The notes: generated by a model not told the origin, from the sequence alone. A stretch of DNA of 64,000 nt from Prevotella sp. 10(H) (GCF_000711235.1 NZ_JOMI01000003.1:186001-250000), one strand, 5' to 3'; numbered from the stretch's first letter, positions 44,788 through 54,601 are shown. Translations and numbers: made by a program.

Positions 44788-45660
44788 ATGGAACGTTTAA
44801 AGGCAGTTTTGGCAGATAAGATACTCGATATATCAACGGGTAGCGGAGAGGAGGTTAGGATTAAAATCGATAAAATCCAGCGCTTCCGTGACTTTGCTAA
44901 TGCCTGCCAGACGCTGATGATAAAATATCCGGCTATAGAAGACGAACTTATAAAAATGGTTGAAGCCGAAGATTTTGATACGAAAGTAGCTTCATCACGT
45001 GTCGATTCCGTTATCCGTTTGGCCGATACAAGTACTGTAAATCCGGGCACTATTATTATTCCTCCTGTAGATGAACCGTTAAAAATAGAAGAGGGAGAGG
45101 AAAGCAACAAAGTGGAGGAAATGTCTGATATAGAGGTTGCCGATCCTGATCTTGAAAACGAACTTAAGTATACTACTTCTGTAGATGATATACCGATGGA
45201 AATTATACATACGGAAGATGAAAATATTTATCAACAGGAAGATATAGATGCGGCTGATCTGGAATATTCTTCGGAAATTTTTAATGAAGATTATTTGCAC
45301 GCAAGTAAAGAATCAGCTATAACATTAGTATCGGAAGAAAGGTTAGACGCTTCTTTGATTTCCGATGCGGAAACCGAACCGGATTCTGAATTGGAGGCAA
45401 CAGTAAAAGAAAACGAACAAGCCCCTGTTATACATATACATCCAAATGATGAAGACGCACAATTGAGTGATGAAGAACGTGCTGCACACCGGAAAGTAAT
45501 AATAAAACGGACTATTCAGGTAATTGCTATCGTTGCAATTGTTGTTGCACTCATCTTTATTATTAAATTTGTGATGTCACACTGGCAAACCATTTTGATC
45601 ATTGCCGGAGTGCTGGCTATTTTAGCCATATTATTTTTCCTGTTCAGGCGAAAGCGTTGA
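44788..45660 (+). CDS. Acidic membrane-anchored hypothetical protein
   Basis: A 290-residue protein with a helical, mildly basic N-terminal part (residues 1-80), a long Asp/Glu-rich low-complexity middle (about 85-220), a basic patch RKVIIKRT, and two adjacent hydrophobic helices at the C-terminus (about 233-255 and 262-283) ending RRKR. So a large acidic cytoplasmic domain seems to be tethered by a C-terminal membrane hairpin. I do not recognise a family. It lies 14 bases after rfbB and 31 before murB, on the same strand. Confidence 0.75.
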   Translation: MERLKAVLADKILDISTGSGEEVRIKIDKIQRFRDFANACQTLMIKYPAIEDELIKMVEAEDFDTKVASSRVDSVIRLADTSTVNPGTIIIPPVDEPLKIEEGEESNKVEEMSDIEVADPDLENELKYTTSVDDIPMEIIHTEDENIYQQEDIDAADLEYSSEIFNEDYLHASKESAITLVSEERLDASLISDAETEPDSELEATVKENEQAPVIHIHPNDEDAQLSDEERAAHRKVIIKRTIQVIAIVAIVVALIFIIKFVMSHWQTILIIAGVLAILAILFFLFRRKR

Positions 45661-45691
45661 ACAGGATTATGTCGAACCAATTATTTCCAAA

Positions 45692-46699
45692 ATGGATTAT
45701 TATAGGCAAAGTTCACTAAAAAATTACAATTCGTTTAAAACAGAAGCTACAGCAAAAATATTTTGTCAGCCCACCAGTGTTGCAGAGCTTCGACAGTGTT
45801 TATCAGATTATCCCGATGAGAAGAAACTTATTATAGGAGGAGGTTGTAACCTTTTCTTTACAAAAGACTTTGATGGGCTCGTCATTCATCCTCAAATAAA
45901 AGGATTGCGCGAAATATCCGACGATGAAGAAGAAGACGAGGATATATTTCTCGAAGTAAATGCATCCGAAGACTGGGATGAATTTGTTGCCTATTGCGTT
46001 GAAAGAGGATTTGTCGGAATTGAAAATCTTTCGCTTATTCCCGGTACGGTAGGTGCGGCTCCCATCCAGAACATCGGTGCATACGGTGCGGAAGTAAAAG
46101 ATGTAATTCGTGAGGTAGTAGCCATCGATATGGAAACCGGAGAAAGTGTATCATTTTCCAATGTTGAATGTGAGTTCGGTTACCGTGACAGTATATTTAA
46201 GCGGACAAACAAATACTGTATTATATCTGTTGTTTTCCACTTGAAGAGGACATTTGTTTATACACCGAAATATTTCGACCTGAATAAAGAACTTGAAGAT
46301 ATAGATGAGCCTACGATCAAGGATGTTCGCGATGCAGTTATCCGTATCCGTCAGCGTAAACTTCCCGACGAAAAGGTTTTGCCTAATGCGGGTAGTTTTT
46401 TCAAAAATCCATATATTACACAGGAAAAAGCTGATAAAATAAAGGCAGATTTTCCGGAATTGCCTGCATTTTTACAGAAAGACGGTTCAATAAAGACATC
46501 CGCGGCTTTTCTTATCGACAGGGCAGGTTATAAGGGTGTAAGAGTAGGAGATATAGGTACATATCCGTATCAGCCCCTTATTATTGTAAATTACGGCTCT
46601 TCAAACGGGAATGATATCGTGCGCTTTAAGCAGGAAATACAAAAAGCAGTAAAAGACACATTCGATATAGAACTGGAACCGGAAGTAAGAATATTTTAA
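45692..46699 (+). CDS. murB: UDP-N-acetylenolpyruvoylglucosamine reductase
   Basis: MurB reduces UDP-GlcNAc-enolpyruvate to UDP-MurNAc. The 335-residue FAD protein shows NSFKTEATAKIF near the start, the FAD-binding GGGCNLFFTKDFDG near 49-62, PGTVGAAPIQNIGAYGAEV near 115-133, and RKLPDEKVLPNAGSFFKNP with the catalytic Ser near residue 226-240. It is in step with murA 58 bases downstream; together they make UDP-MurNAc. Confidence 0.96.
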   Translation: MDYYRQSSLKNYNSFKTEATAKIFCQPTSVAELRQCLSDYPDEKKLIIGGGCNLFFTKDFDGLVIHPQIKGLREISDDEEEDEDIFLEVNASEDWDEFVAYCVERGFVGIENLSLIPGTVGAAPIQNIGAYGAEVKDVIREVVAIDMETGESVSFSNVECEFGYRDSIFKRTNKYCIISVVFHLKRTFVYTPKYFDLNKELEDIDEPTIKDVRDAVIRIRQRKLPDEKVLPNAGSFFKNPYITQEKADKIKADFPELPAFLQKDGSIKTSAAFLIDRAGYKGVRVGDIGTYPYQPLIIVNYGSSNGNDIVRFKQEIQKAVKDTFDIELEPEVRIF

Positions 46700-46714
46700 A
46701 TCACATACAAATTC

Positions 46715-46734
46715 TTAGTTGATCTTTTAACTAA
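46715..46734. promoter_or_regulatory. Palindrome TTAGTT-N8-AACTAA upstream of murA
   Basis: TTAGTT at 46715-46720 and AACTAA at 46729-46734, 23 bases before the murA ATG. The palindrome matches the one upstream of marR (60586-60605) in arms, spacing and 5 of 8 spacer bases. Confidence 0.45.
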
Positions 46735-46756
46735 TAAAACTTATAACTCGAAAAAT

Positions 46757-48061
46757 ATGGCATCATTTATCATAGAGGGGGGCTGTAAACTCAAAGGTGA
46801 AATTACTCCACAAGGAGCAAAAAACGAAGCATTACAGGTAATCTGCGCAGTATTGCTTACACCCGAAGAGGTTATTATTGAAAATATACCCGACATTCTG
46901 GATGTAAATAACCTTATTGCACTTTTGTCTGAAATGGGTGTGGAAACAAAACGACTAAGCGAAGATTCTTGGTCTTTTAAGGCTGAAAACGTAAATATTG
47001 ATTATCTTCAAACTCCTGAATTTTTGAAGAAAAGCGCTTCCCTACGCGGTTCGGTAATGATTATCGGCCCTTTGGTAGCCCGTTTCGGCAAGGCCATGCT
47101 TCCTAAGCCGGGAGGCGATAAGATCGGCCGCCGCCGTCTGGATACACACTTTATCGGTATTCAAAAACTTGGTGCTGACTTCAAATATGATGATGCTCAA
47201 CAGATATATAATATTACAGCAGATAAACTGCAAGGTACATATATGCTGCTCGATGAGGCCTCGGTTACAGGTACAGCCAATATACTCATGGCTGCCGTAT
47301 TGGCAGAAGGTGAAACAACTATATATAATGCAGCCTGTGAGCCGTACTTGCAGCAGTTGAGCAAGATGCTGAATCAGATGGGAGCAAAAATATCCGGTGT
47401 AGGTTCTAATCTTCTCCGTATAGAAGGAGTTAAGTCACTAGGTGGAGTAAAGCATCGTATCTTACCCGATATGATCGAGATCGGTAGTTTTATCGGTATG
47501 GCTGCTATGACCGGATCAGAGATAACCATAAAAAATGTAGCATATGACGATCTTGGAATTATTCCCGATACATTCCGTCGTTTAGGTATTAAGCTTGAAA
47601 GAAAAGGAGATGATATACATATTCCTGCGCAGAAAGAATATGAAATTGATACATTTATCGATGGTTCTATTCTCACCATTGCCGATTCCCCGTGGCCGGG
47701 CCTTACTCCCGACCTTATCAGTGTGCTACTTGTAGTGGCTACTCAGGCAAAGGGCAGTGTGCTGATACATCAGAAAATGTTTGAAAGCCGTCTCTTCTTT
47801 GTTGATAAGCTTATCGATATGGGAGCACAGATAATTCTTTGCGACCCACATAGAGCAACCGTTATTGGTACAGGCAAGCGTCCTATGCGTGCCACAACTA
47901 TGACTTCGCCTGATATACGTGCAGGTATTGCACTGCTTATAGCAGCTATGTGCGCCGATGGTAAAAGCACGATTCATAATATCGATCAGATAGATAGGGG
48001 ATATCAGAATATAGATGTTCGTCTGAATCAACTCGGTGCAAATATAATGAGGCTCGATTAA
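46757..48061 (+). CDS. murA: UDP-N-acetylglucosamine 1-carboxyvinyltransferase
   Basis: MurA performs the first committed step of peptidoglycan synthesis, transferring enolpyruvate from PEP to UDP-GlcNAc. The 434-residue EPSP-synthase-fold protein shows GAKNEALQV at 20-28 and PSDKIGRRRLDTHFIG-type active loop at 118-134. The residue at the position of E. coli Cys115 is Asp121 (in PGGDKIGRRR), a substitution known in other bacteria to keep activity but prevent fosfomycin alkylation. It follows murB; the DUF6891 gene follows 43 bases downstream. Confidence 0.95.
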   Translation: MASFIIEGGCKLKGEITPQGAKNEALQVICAVLLTPEEVIIENIPDILDVNNLIALLSEMGVETKRLSEDSWSFKAENVNIDYLQTPEFLKKSASLRGSVMIIGPLVARFGKAMLPKPGGDKIGRRRLDTHFIGIQKLGADFKYDDAQQIYNITADKLQGTYMLLDEASVTGTANILMAAVLAEGETTIYNAACEPYLQQLSKMLNQMGAKISGVGSNLLRIEGVKSLGGVKHRILPDMIEIGSFIGMAAMTGSEITIKNVAYDDLGIIPDTFRRLGIKLERKGDDIHIPAQKEYEIDTFIDGSILTIADSPWPGLTPDLISVLLVVATQAKGSVLIHQKMFESRLFFVDKLIDMGAQIILCDPHRATVIGTGKRPMRATTMTSPDIRAGIALLIAAMCADGKSTIHNIDQIDRGYQNIDVRLNQLGANIMRLD

Positions 48062-48103
48062 GCACGAAAATATACGATATAATATTATTTCAATTTTTAC
48101 ACT

Positions 48104-48748
48104 ATGACAGAAAATGAGAAATATCTCTACGACCATTTCCTGATTAGTATAAAATCAGGTTTTGAATCGCTGGAAGATATTATTGACAGTACTCTCGAAT
48201 CAATAGAAGACGAGGGCTGGGAGAATGAAGTATCCGAAGAATGGGTAAGGGAAATCATAAAGAAAGAATATGATAAAAATGTTGAAGCCAGTAAGAATTG
48301 GCAGCATCCTACCGACACGGAGAAATTACATGCAGTATTTGATAAGTTATGTGAGCAAAAGATATTGGCTTTGCATAATACCGGATATACACAGTCGGAA
48401 GCAATATATGATATTCAGGATATGTGGCAAGACCTCGAAGACGGGGGTATAAAACCAACCGGTTATTGTTATTATCATGGGCAGGATCTTGAGGGAGTGA
48501 TTAAAACAGGAACTCTTTATATTGGTTTTTACGGAGAAAAAGAAAAGAATGATAAAGAGGCTATAATAATAGGTAACAAGGTTGTATCAGCCTTGAAAGA
48601 AGCAGGCTTTACCGTCGATTGGAACGGGGCAGCATCGAAAAGGATAGAAGTGCGGAATTTCAAGTGGCAGAATGTATTCACATCGGATGATGAGGTCGAT
48701 GAAAAATGGGGGTATGACCGGGTTTTTGAACTAATGACTGATCAGTAG
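48104..48748 (+). CDS. DUF6891-like protein
   Basis: A 214-residue soluble acidic protein with an N-terminal helical half (FESLEDIIDSTLESIEDEGW) and a C-terminal alpha/beta half containing GYCYYHGQDLEGVIKTGTLYIGFYGE and EAGFTVDWNGAASKRIEVRNFKW. The His-Gly-Gln-Asp-Leu segment followed by a Tyr-Ile-Gly-Phe strand is what I associate with DUF6891 proteins; assignment is by recollection and should be treated as moderate. No known function. It ends the rfbB-murB-murA direction of genes. Confidence 0.7.
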   Translation: MTENEKYLYDHFLISIKSGFESLEDIIDSTLESIEDEGWENEVSEEWVREIIKKEYDKNVEASKNWQHPTDTEKLHAVFDKLCEQKILALHNTGYTQSEAIYDIQDMWQDLEDGGIKPTGYCYYHGQDLEGVIKTGTLYIGFYGEKEKNDKEAIIIGNKVVSALKEAGFTVDWNGAASKRIEVRNFKWQNVFTSDDEVDEKWGYDRVFELMTDQ

Positions 48749-48759
48749 ATATAAACATA

Positions 48760-50667
48760 TTATTTATTAATTTTTAGTCCGGATTGGTTGTTTTTTATAT
48801 AAGATCTTATAAAATCCGGAAAATCGGTTCCTTGGAATGTTTTAGCATAGGTATTATTAATATTGATATCCGGTCCTAATGAATCCACATTGCTAATTGT
48901 AGTAGCTTTAGATATTAATGTGGTTAAAGCTACATAATTAGTTCCTTTTTTACAGGATGCCGGATATTGTGGATTACCTTGAAATCTATATGGACCGTAT
49001 AGGATATTGTCTTTTATTGTATTTTTTACATTTGTGGGATATCCTTCAGAGTTAACATTAGATTTCCACGGAACATATCTGCTATCTATTGTATATCCGC
49101 TGATATCATATATCAGATTTCCTATCAATTGGAAATTATATGCACCATCATCACAAAATATGCCTCGATAATCTCTGCGCCCTTTTATACCATGGATAAT
49201 ATTATATCTGCAGATTGTATTATCCTGATGAGTATATATATATATGGCCCCACCATCCATAACAGTATTACGCAAATAATTTTCTTTATAATCTTCAGTA
49301 AAATAAATATGGTTATATTCCATAATTCCTGATCTTTCATTAGTAGCAGTTTTATAACCCGTAGAGGTAATTCCGTAATAACCTCCGTAATTTGAAATGT
49401 TATTCTGCGCTATGTAAAAATTCTTGGATGTGACAATCATTACACCTCGGAATTTATTAAATATAGAAGTGTTGGATGTATTATTATTGGTGGCACTTGT
49501 GTTCCATGCAGATGAAAGGAACATTCCCCCATAACAATCCGATACATTATTATTAGAAATATTTACATAATTAGAAGTGGCAGTTTCCGATTTAGGATAA
49601 CCGATATTTTTTGATGAAATTTTTATTACAAATTCATTCCCTATATTTTTAAATGTATTATTCTTGATTTCTATATTGTTGCTATCGGAAAAATCGAAAA
49701 GATTGGTTTTATCTCCATTATAAGGTAAAATGAAAAGCGAACTGCCAGCGAGAGTGAGGCCATTAATTGATATTTTCTTAAAGTTTGTTTTTTTTATGGT
49801 TAGTAATTTATTGTAATTACAGACAAAAACTTTGTTTTCATTTTTGGGTATATATATATTATCACCTATAACAGCTACTTTATTCTTCTCTATAGCATCT
49901 GCAATATTGGTTATGTAAAACAGCGGAAATTCTTTAGCGAACGAGTAGTCACTGTCTAAATTCATTGTATTGTCATATTGAAAATAAATAAATTCGTCGT
50001 CAGATCTAAGAATAGTCCCATATTTATAAGTATACCATGATTTATAGAATAAGATAGAATTACTAAAATAATCAGCCTCTTTATTTTTAATTAACGAAAG
50101 TTCGTCCGGCAACTTAAATCGTGCAATCTTTTTTAAAGAATCGAAAACAGTCACATTCGATTTCGCTCTGTTTATCTTGTTCGATGACAAAAAGCCAGTA
50201 TCTCCTGTGTATAATAAATTAAAATTTTCATTTACAAATACAGTTCCTTTTATATATTCTGATTTTAGTAAACATTTATAATGAGTTTCGGTTTCTCCAA
50301 TCTTATCATTTATAGTATATTCGTCACCGTCCGATATAATAATGGTATTCTGATTTTGGGATTCGGTAGTAAACTCAATAACAGTATTGGGATAATCATA
50401 CGAAGTTAAACTGATTTTGTTCTGATCATTAAATTTATATACGCCTGCTTTGAAAGAAACTTTCAATATTGTATTGTTTTGAGGAGATAAAGATTTTAAT
50501 ATATTGTTAAGTGTACCATTTAGTTTATTAAAGTCAGATTGAGAGCCAATGCCTATTTCCTTTAAAGCCTCGGGTTGCACGCTTTTTATGTTTTTAATGT
50601 CTGTAATCATGGCGCTTAAGGGTATTTTAGTAAAAATAATAATCATTATAATAATGGTCTTTTTCAT
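48760..50667 (-). CDS. Secreted right-handed beta-helix protein
   Basis: A 635-residue exported protein (signal peptide about residues 1-19). Residues 280-590 contain repeated Asn/Ile/Gly-rich coils (ISNNNVSDCYGGMFLSS-, IAQNNISNYGGYYGITS-) of a parallel beta-helix as in pectate-lyase-like or alginate lyase-like proteins, and a mid-region with Asp/His-rich loops (RDYRGIFCDDGAYNFQLIGN). It has no T9SS C-terminal domain that I can see. Base composition is AT-richer than its neighbours. Substrate is unknown. It lies alone, minus strand, between the DUF6891 gene and pncB. Confidence 0.85.
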   Translation of the reverse strand: MKKTIIIMIIIFTKIPLSAMITDIKNIKSVQPEALKEIGIGSQSDFNKLNGTLNNILKSLSPQNNTILKVSFKAGVYKFNDQNKISLTSYDYPNTVIEFTTESQNQNTIIISDGDEYTINDKIGETETHYKCLLKSEYIKGTVFVNENFNLLYTGDTGFLSSNKINRAKSNVTVFDSLKKIARFKLPDELSLIKNKEADYFSNSILFYKSWYTYKYGTILRSDDEFIYFQYDNTMNLDSDYSFAKEFPLFYITNIADAIEKNKVAVIGDNIYIPKNENKVFVCNYNKLLTIKKTNFKKISINGLTLAGSSLFILPYNGDKTNLFDFSDSNNIEIKNNTFKNIGNEFVIKISSKNIGYPKSETATSNYVNISNNNVSDCYGGMFLSSAWNTSATNNNTSNTSIFNKFRGVMIVTSKNFYIAQNNISNYGGYYGITSTGYKTATNERSGIMEYNHIYFTEDYKENYLRNTVMDGGAIYIYTHQDNTICRYNIIHGIKGRRDYRGIFCDDGAYNFQLIGNLIYDISGYTIDSRYVPWKSNVNSEGYPTNVKNTIKDNILYGPYRFQGNPQYPASCKKGTNYVALTTLISKATTISNVDSLGPDININNTYAKTFQGTDFPDFIRSYIKNNQSGLKINK

Positions 50668-50715
50668 AAGTTTGTATAAATATTTTTATGCTGTTACGTT
50701 ATAAATTTTTTAATT

Positions 50716-51882
50716 TTATTCTTCAAGCCCCAAAGTCCTCAAACTCAAATCAATTTCTTTTTCATCACCTGTATGCTTCCCTGCAACATCCGAAAGTTTT
50801 ACGGCTTTGAGGTAATTCGCATCTTTTTTATGTACTTTCACATCAGTCAGTTTTATAACTATATTCAGTGGCTTCGCGCCTACATCATTAGAGAAAAATG
50901 TACCGATACCATATGTATCATGCATACGTCCTGCCACGTGGTCTTTTATCGCTTTTACCGATTCCAGATTTAACGAATCGCTGAATACGAGCGTTTTTGA
51001 GGTAGGGTCTATACGGTTTTTTTCGTAAAATTCTATAGCTTTATCGGCAAAGACCAGAGGGTCGCTACTGTCATGCCTTACACCATCGAATAATTTCGCC
51101 TGTTTTAGGCTGAACGAATTAAAGAAGGCATCCGTAGTATAGGTGTCTGTGAGGGCTATCCCCAAGCTACCGTCGTATACATCTACCCATGCTTCCAGCC
51201 CTTTTATATTTGCAGAACGATAGCCGAATACTGCTCCGTGATACATAAACCATTCGTGAGGCATAGTGCCTATTGGTGTCGTATTATATTTCATTGCCAG
51301 ATAAAGATTGCTCGTGCCTTTGAAATATTCACCGGAATTTGCCTGCAATGCACCGACAACCTTATCCTGTACATTGAACGAAAAGCGGCGGCGTGTACCG
51401 AATTCGGAAAAGTCGGCTTCCATTTTAGCCAAAGCTATCGCTTTTTCCTTTGCTTTTTCAGTCACACCTTGAGGTACGGCCCCTGCCATCTGGAAATATA
51501 ATTCGGAAATGATAGCTAGTAGTGGAACTTCCCACAGTACGGTTCTGTACCAATAACCTTCAATTACCACACTGAGTTCGCCGCCATTTTGCGTGATAGT
51601 TACTTCTTCAGGTTTGTATGTAAAACCTTCTAAAAAATCGATAAATACAGGGTCGAAAAAATAGCACCTTTTTTTGATAAAGGCTTTTTCTTCTTTTGTC
51701 AGTTTGAGCTTTGCCATAGCTGCGACTTCTTCACGCATTCTTTCGGCGAAGCCTTCAGGGAATTCTGTTTTACCTCTATTCGTAAAGGCATATTTTACAA
51801 ATGCCCAGGGGTAAAGGCGCTGAATGGCCATCATTACTGAAAACTTATAGAGATCGTTGTCTGTGAAATGCTTGATAATCAT
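50716..51882 (-). CDS. pncB: Nicotinate phosphoribosyltransferase
   Basis: PncB forms nicotinate mononucleotide from nicotinate and PRPP, the salvage entry to NAD. The ATG at 51882 (MIIKHFTDNDLYKFSV) is chosen; a TTG 27 bases upstream is in frame but sits on the -7 box. The 388-residue protein has the family's N-terminal DLYKFSVMMA segment, EFGTRRRFSFNVQ near residues 160-170, the phosphate-binding THEWFM-type HEWFMYHGAVF near 210-220, and HDSSDPLVFA. Single-gene unit. Confidence 0.93.
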   Translation of the reverse strand: MIIKHFTDNDLYKFSVMMAIQRLYPWAFVKYAFTNRGKTEFPEGFAERMREEVAAMAKLKLTKEEKAFIKKRCYFFDPVFIDFLEGFTYKPEEVTITQNGGELSVVIEGYWYRTVLWEVPLLAIISELYFQMAGAVPQGVTEKAKEKAIALAKMEADFSEFGTRRRFSFNVQDKVVGALQANSGEYFKGTSNLYLAMKYNTTPIGTMPHEWFMYHGAVFGYRSANIKGLEAWVDVYDGSLGIALTDTYTTDAFFNSFSLKQAKLFDGVRHDSSDPLVFADKAIEFYEKNRIDPTSKTLVFSDSLNLESVKAIKDHVAGRMHDTYGIGTFFSNDVGAKPLNIVIKLTDVKVHKKDANYLKAVKLSDVAGKHTGDEKEIDLSLRTLGLEE

Positions 51883-51906
51883 TAAATACGGTTTTATATA
51901 TTTTGA

Positions 51907-51914
51907 CAAATATA
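51907..51914 (-). promoter_or_regulatory. -7 box of pncB
   Basis: Minus strand TATATTTG, 25 bases upstream of the ATG at 51882. Confidence 0.55.
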
Positions 51915-51938
51915 GTTTTTATTATTAACAAATAATTA

Positions 51939-51972
51939 AAGCCGAAGTTGAATAAAAATTCAAAATCGGCTT
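51939..51972 (-). terminator. Terminator after the DUF1015 gene
   Basis: Stem AAGCCGA (51939-51945) with TCGGCTT (51966-51972), plus inner TTGAA/TTCAA pairing, lies 24 bases beyond the stop at 51996. Confidence 0.8.
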
Positions 51973-51995
51973 ATAACTATTATATATAAGGTTAG

Positions 51996-53240
51996 TTAGT
52001 CCAGTTTATGAATCACCAATCCCGAACGTAATTTCGGCTCGAACCATGTGGTTTTAGGAGGCATAATGTTCCCCGAGTCAGCAATGTCCATCAATTGTTT
52101 CATTGTTACGGGATAGAGGGCGATAGCCAGTTTCATTTCTCCGCTGTCTACACGTTTCTTCAACTCACCCAGCCCTCTGATACCGCCGACAAAATCGATT
52201 CGTTTATCAGAGCGCAGGTCTTTTATTCCTAATATCTCATCGAGGATATATTTTGAAGAAATCGTTACATCCAATACGCCTATAGGGTCGTTATCATCGT
52301 ATGTTCCTGCTTTGGCAATCAGGCTATAGCATTTGCCGTCGAGATAGATAGAAAAAGTGTGAAGTCCTGTCGGAGGAGCAATATCAGAGCCTTTTTCTTC
52401 TACAGTGAAGTGCTCTGCCAATTTTTTCAGGAATTCGGCAGTAGTCAATCCGTTCAGGTCTTTTACTAAGCGATTATAATCGATTATATTCAACTGGGTG
52501 TCGGGGAAGCATACAGCCATAAAGTAGTTGTATTCCTCATCTCCCTTGTGATTTGGATTTTGTTTTGCCTTTTCAGCACCCACCAGCGCCGCGGCCGCTG
52601 AACGGTGATGTCCGTCAGCAATATATAAGTATGGTATGGCAGCAAACAATTCCGTAATCCTGTTTATATCTTCTTTATCTTTTATTACCCAAAAGTGGTG
52701 ACCGACACCGTCTGCAGCGGTGAAATCATATTCGGCAACTTCGGATATAGCTTTCTGAACAATCGCATCCAGTTCTTTATTATCAGGATATGCGAAAAAT
52801 ACAGGTTCTATATTGGCGTTGTTTATCCGCACATGCTTCATCCGGTCTTCTTCTTTATCCCGGCGGGTAAGCTCATGCTTTTTTATTTTATCATTCATGT
52901 AATCCTGCACATGTGAGCAGACTACAAGTCCGTATTGTGTTTTGCCATTCATTGTTTGAGCGTAAACGTAGTAGTATTCTTCGGGGTCTTGTACAAGCCA
53001 GCCTTTTTCCTGAAATTTATTGAAATTATCGACAGCCCGTTCATAAACTTCAGGATGATGCTCGTCTATCATTTCTTCAAAATCAATCTCCGGCTTGATG
53101 ATGCGATACAGCGATTTTTCATTTCCCTCGGCTTCGAGGCGGGCTTCGAGTGAGCTTAATACATCGTAAGGACGTGAAACTACTTCCTGAACAATACTTT
53201 TCGGTGGTCTTACTCCTTTGAACGGTTTAATAACGGCCAT
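51996..53240 (-). CDS. DUF1015 family protein
   Basis: A 414-residue protein complete for DUF1015: opening AVIKPFKGVRPPKSIVQEVVSRPYDV, a central acidic/charged region, HVRINNANIEPVFFAYPDN, the IADGHHRSAAAALVG motif with paired His, and a C-terminal half ending GIRGLGELKKRVDSGEMKLAIALYPV. The function of DUF1015 is not firmly established (some are proposed as phosphoserine-type kinases). It is divergent from serC; in Bacteroidota such a gene is commonly beside serC/serA, supporting a link to serine metabolism (inference). Confidence 0.88.
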   Translation of the reverse strand: MAVIKPFKGVRPPKSIVQEVVSRPYDVLSSLEARLEAEGNEKSLYRIIKPEIDFEEMIDEHHPEVYERAVDNFNKFQEKGWLVQDPEEYYYVYAQTMNGKTQYGLVVCSHVQDYMNDKIKKHELTRRDKEEDRMKHVRINNANIEPVFFAYPDNKELDAIVQKAISEVAEYDFTAADGVGHHFWVIKDKEDINRITELFAAIPYLYIADGHHRSAAAALVGAEKAKQNPNHKGDEEYNYFMAVCFPDTQLNIIDYNRLVKDLNGLTTAEFLKKLAEHFTVEEKGSDIAPPTGLHTFSIYLDGKCYSLIAKAGTYDDNDPIGVLDVTISSKYILDEILGIKDLRSDKRIDFVGGIRGLGELKKRVDSGEMKLAIALYPVTMKQLMDIADSGNIMPPKTTWFEPKLRSGLVIHKLD

Positions 53241-53297
53241 GGTTCTTAAATCTTTATTATAAGGTGATACAATATATCTTTTTACAGAGAATTTTCA

Positions 53298-53319
53298 ACA
53301 AAAAGAAGTTTCTTTTTGT
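53298..53319 (-). promoter_or_regulatory. Inverted repeat in the DUF1015 leader
   Basis: Arms 53298-53307 and 53310-53319 (10 of 10 complementary, 2-nt gap) lie between the -7 box (53326-53333) and the DUF1015 ATG. It may be a leader hairpin or operator. Confidence 0.4.
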
Positions 53320-53325
53320 CAATTG

Positions 53326-53333
53326 CAAATATA
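53326..53333 (-). promoter_or_regulatory. -7 box of the DUF1015 gene
   Basis: Minus strand TATATTTG, 86 bases upstream of the ATG at 53240. Confidence 0.5.
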
Positions 53334-53468
53334 TAAAAACAATGAAATATATACATTATCTTATTGAAAATTCAGGTAAAAATATCTGGCTAAAAACATT
53401 TTGATATGAGGATTGAAATAAAGTTAATATTATTTTATTCAATATATTCTCGTTTGAGATATAATTAC

Positions 53469-53476
53469 TAATTTTG
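53469..53476 (+). promoter_or_regulatory. -7 box of serC-serA
   Basis: TAATTTTG matches TAnnTTTG, 52 bases before the serC ATG. Confidence 0.5.
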
Positions 53477-53527
53477 AGGACTTTAAAAACGAGATAGAAG
53501 AATACTAATTACCTAAATTTTATAATA

Positions 53528-54601
53528 ATGAAGAAATATAATTTTAGTGCAGGACCTTCAATTCTTCCTCAACAGACCATTGAGGAAACAGCAAAAGCCA
53601 TAATGGATTTCAACGGCTCATCATTTTCACTGATGGAAGTGAGCCACCGCGGAAAGGACTTTCAGGCGGTTATGGACGAGACTGTAGAATTGTTTAAAGA
53701 ATTATTAGATGTGCCTGCCGGTTATTCAGTAATCTTCCTTGGCGGCGGTGCCAGCCTCCAGTTCTGTATGATTCCTTACAATTTGTTGGAGAAGAAAGCT
53801 GCTTACCTCAATACAGGTACATGGGCCAGTAAAGCACTGAAAGAAGCTAAATTGTTTGGAGAAGTTGTTGAAGTTGCAACATCAAAACCAGCCAACTTTA
53901 CATATATCCCTAAAGATTATGTGATACCTACCGATGCCGATTATTTTCACATCACTACTAATAATACAATCTTCGGTACTGAAATCCATAAGGATATAGA
54001 TTCTCCGGTGCCATTGGTGGCAGACATGTCATCGGACATTTTCTCACGTCCGGTAGATGTTTCCAAATACGCTTTGATTTACGGTGGTGCACAGAAAAAT
54101 CTTGCTCCTGCAGGGGTGACATTCGTTATTGTTAAGGATGAGCTGCTTGGAAAAGTAACCCGTCAGATACCGACAATGCTGGATTACCGAACACATATCG
54201 AAAACGGCTCAATGTTCAATACGCCTCCGGTAGTGCCTATCTATGCAGCTATGCAGACGCTGAGATGGCTGAAAGCTAACGGTGGTGTGTCGGCTATGTA
54301 CAAACGCAACAAAGAGAAAGCGGAATTGCTTTACAATGAAATAGACCGCAACCCTGTATTCAAAGGAACATGCGCTATAGAAGACCGTTCATTGATGAAT
54401 GTATGTTTTGTACTTTCTTCGGAATATGAAGGTAACGAAGCTGCTTTCCTTGAGTTTGCAAAATCTAAAGGATTATGCGAACTGAAAGGTCACCGTTCAG
54501 TAGGTGGTTTCCGCGCTTCTATATACAATGCAATGCCTATCGAAGGTGTGCAAGCGTTAGTTGCTGCTATGCAGGAATTTGAGAAGAATATTTCAAAATA
54601 A
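53528..54601 (+). CDS. serC: Phosphoserine aminotransferase
   Basis: SerC converts 3-phosphohydroxypyruvate and glutamate to phosphoserine, using PLP. The 357-residue protein opens [24 protein letters not shown], has [14 protein letters not shown] near 77-90, and the PLP lysine in [12 protein letters not shown] near residue 190-201, plus C-terminal [14 protein letters not shown]. Complete and normal length. It is co-transcribed with serA after an 82-base gap carrying repeats. Confidence 0.96.
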   Translation: MKKYNFSAGPSILPQQTIEETAKAIMDFNGSSFSLMEVSHRGKDFQAVMDETVELFKELLDVPAGYSVIFLGGGASLQFCMIPYNLLEKKAAYLNTGTWASKALKEAKLFGEVVEVATSKPANFTYIPKDYVIPTDADYFHITTNNTIFGTEIHKDIDSPVPLVADMSSDIFSRPVDVSKYALIYGGAQKNLAPAGVTFVIVKDELLGKVTRQIPTMLDYRTHIENGSMFNTPPVVPIYAAMQTLRWLKANGGVSAMYKRNKEKAELLYNEIDRNPVFKGTCAIEDRSLMNVCFVLSSEYEGNEAAFLEFAKSKGLCELKGHRSVGGFRASIYNAMPIEGVQALVAAMQEFEKNISK

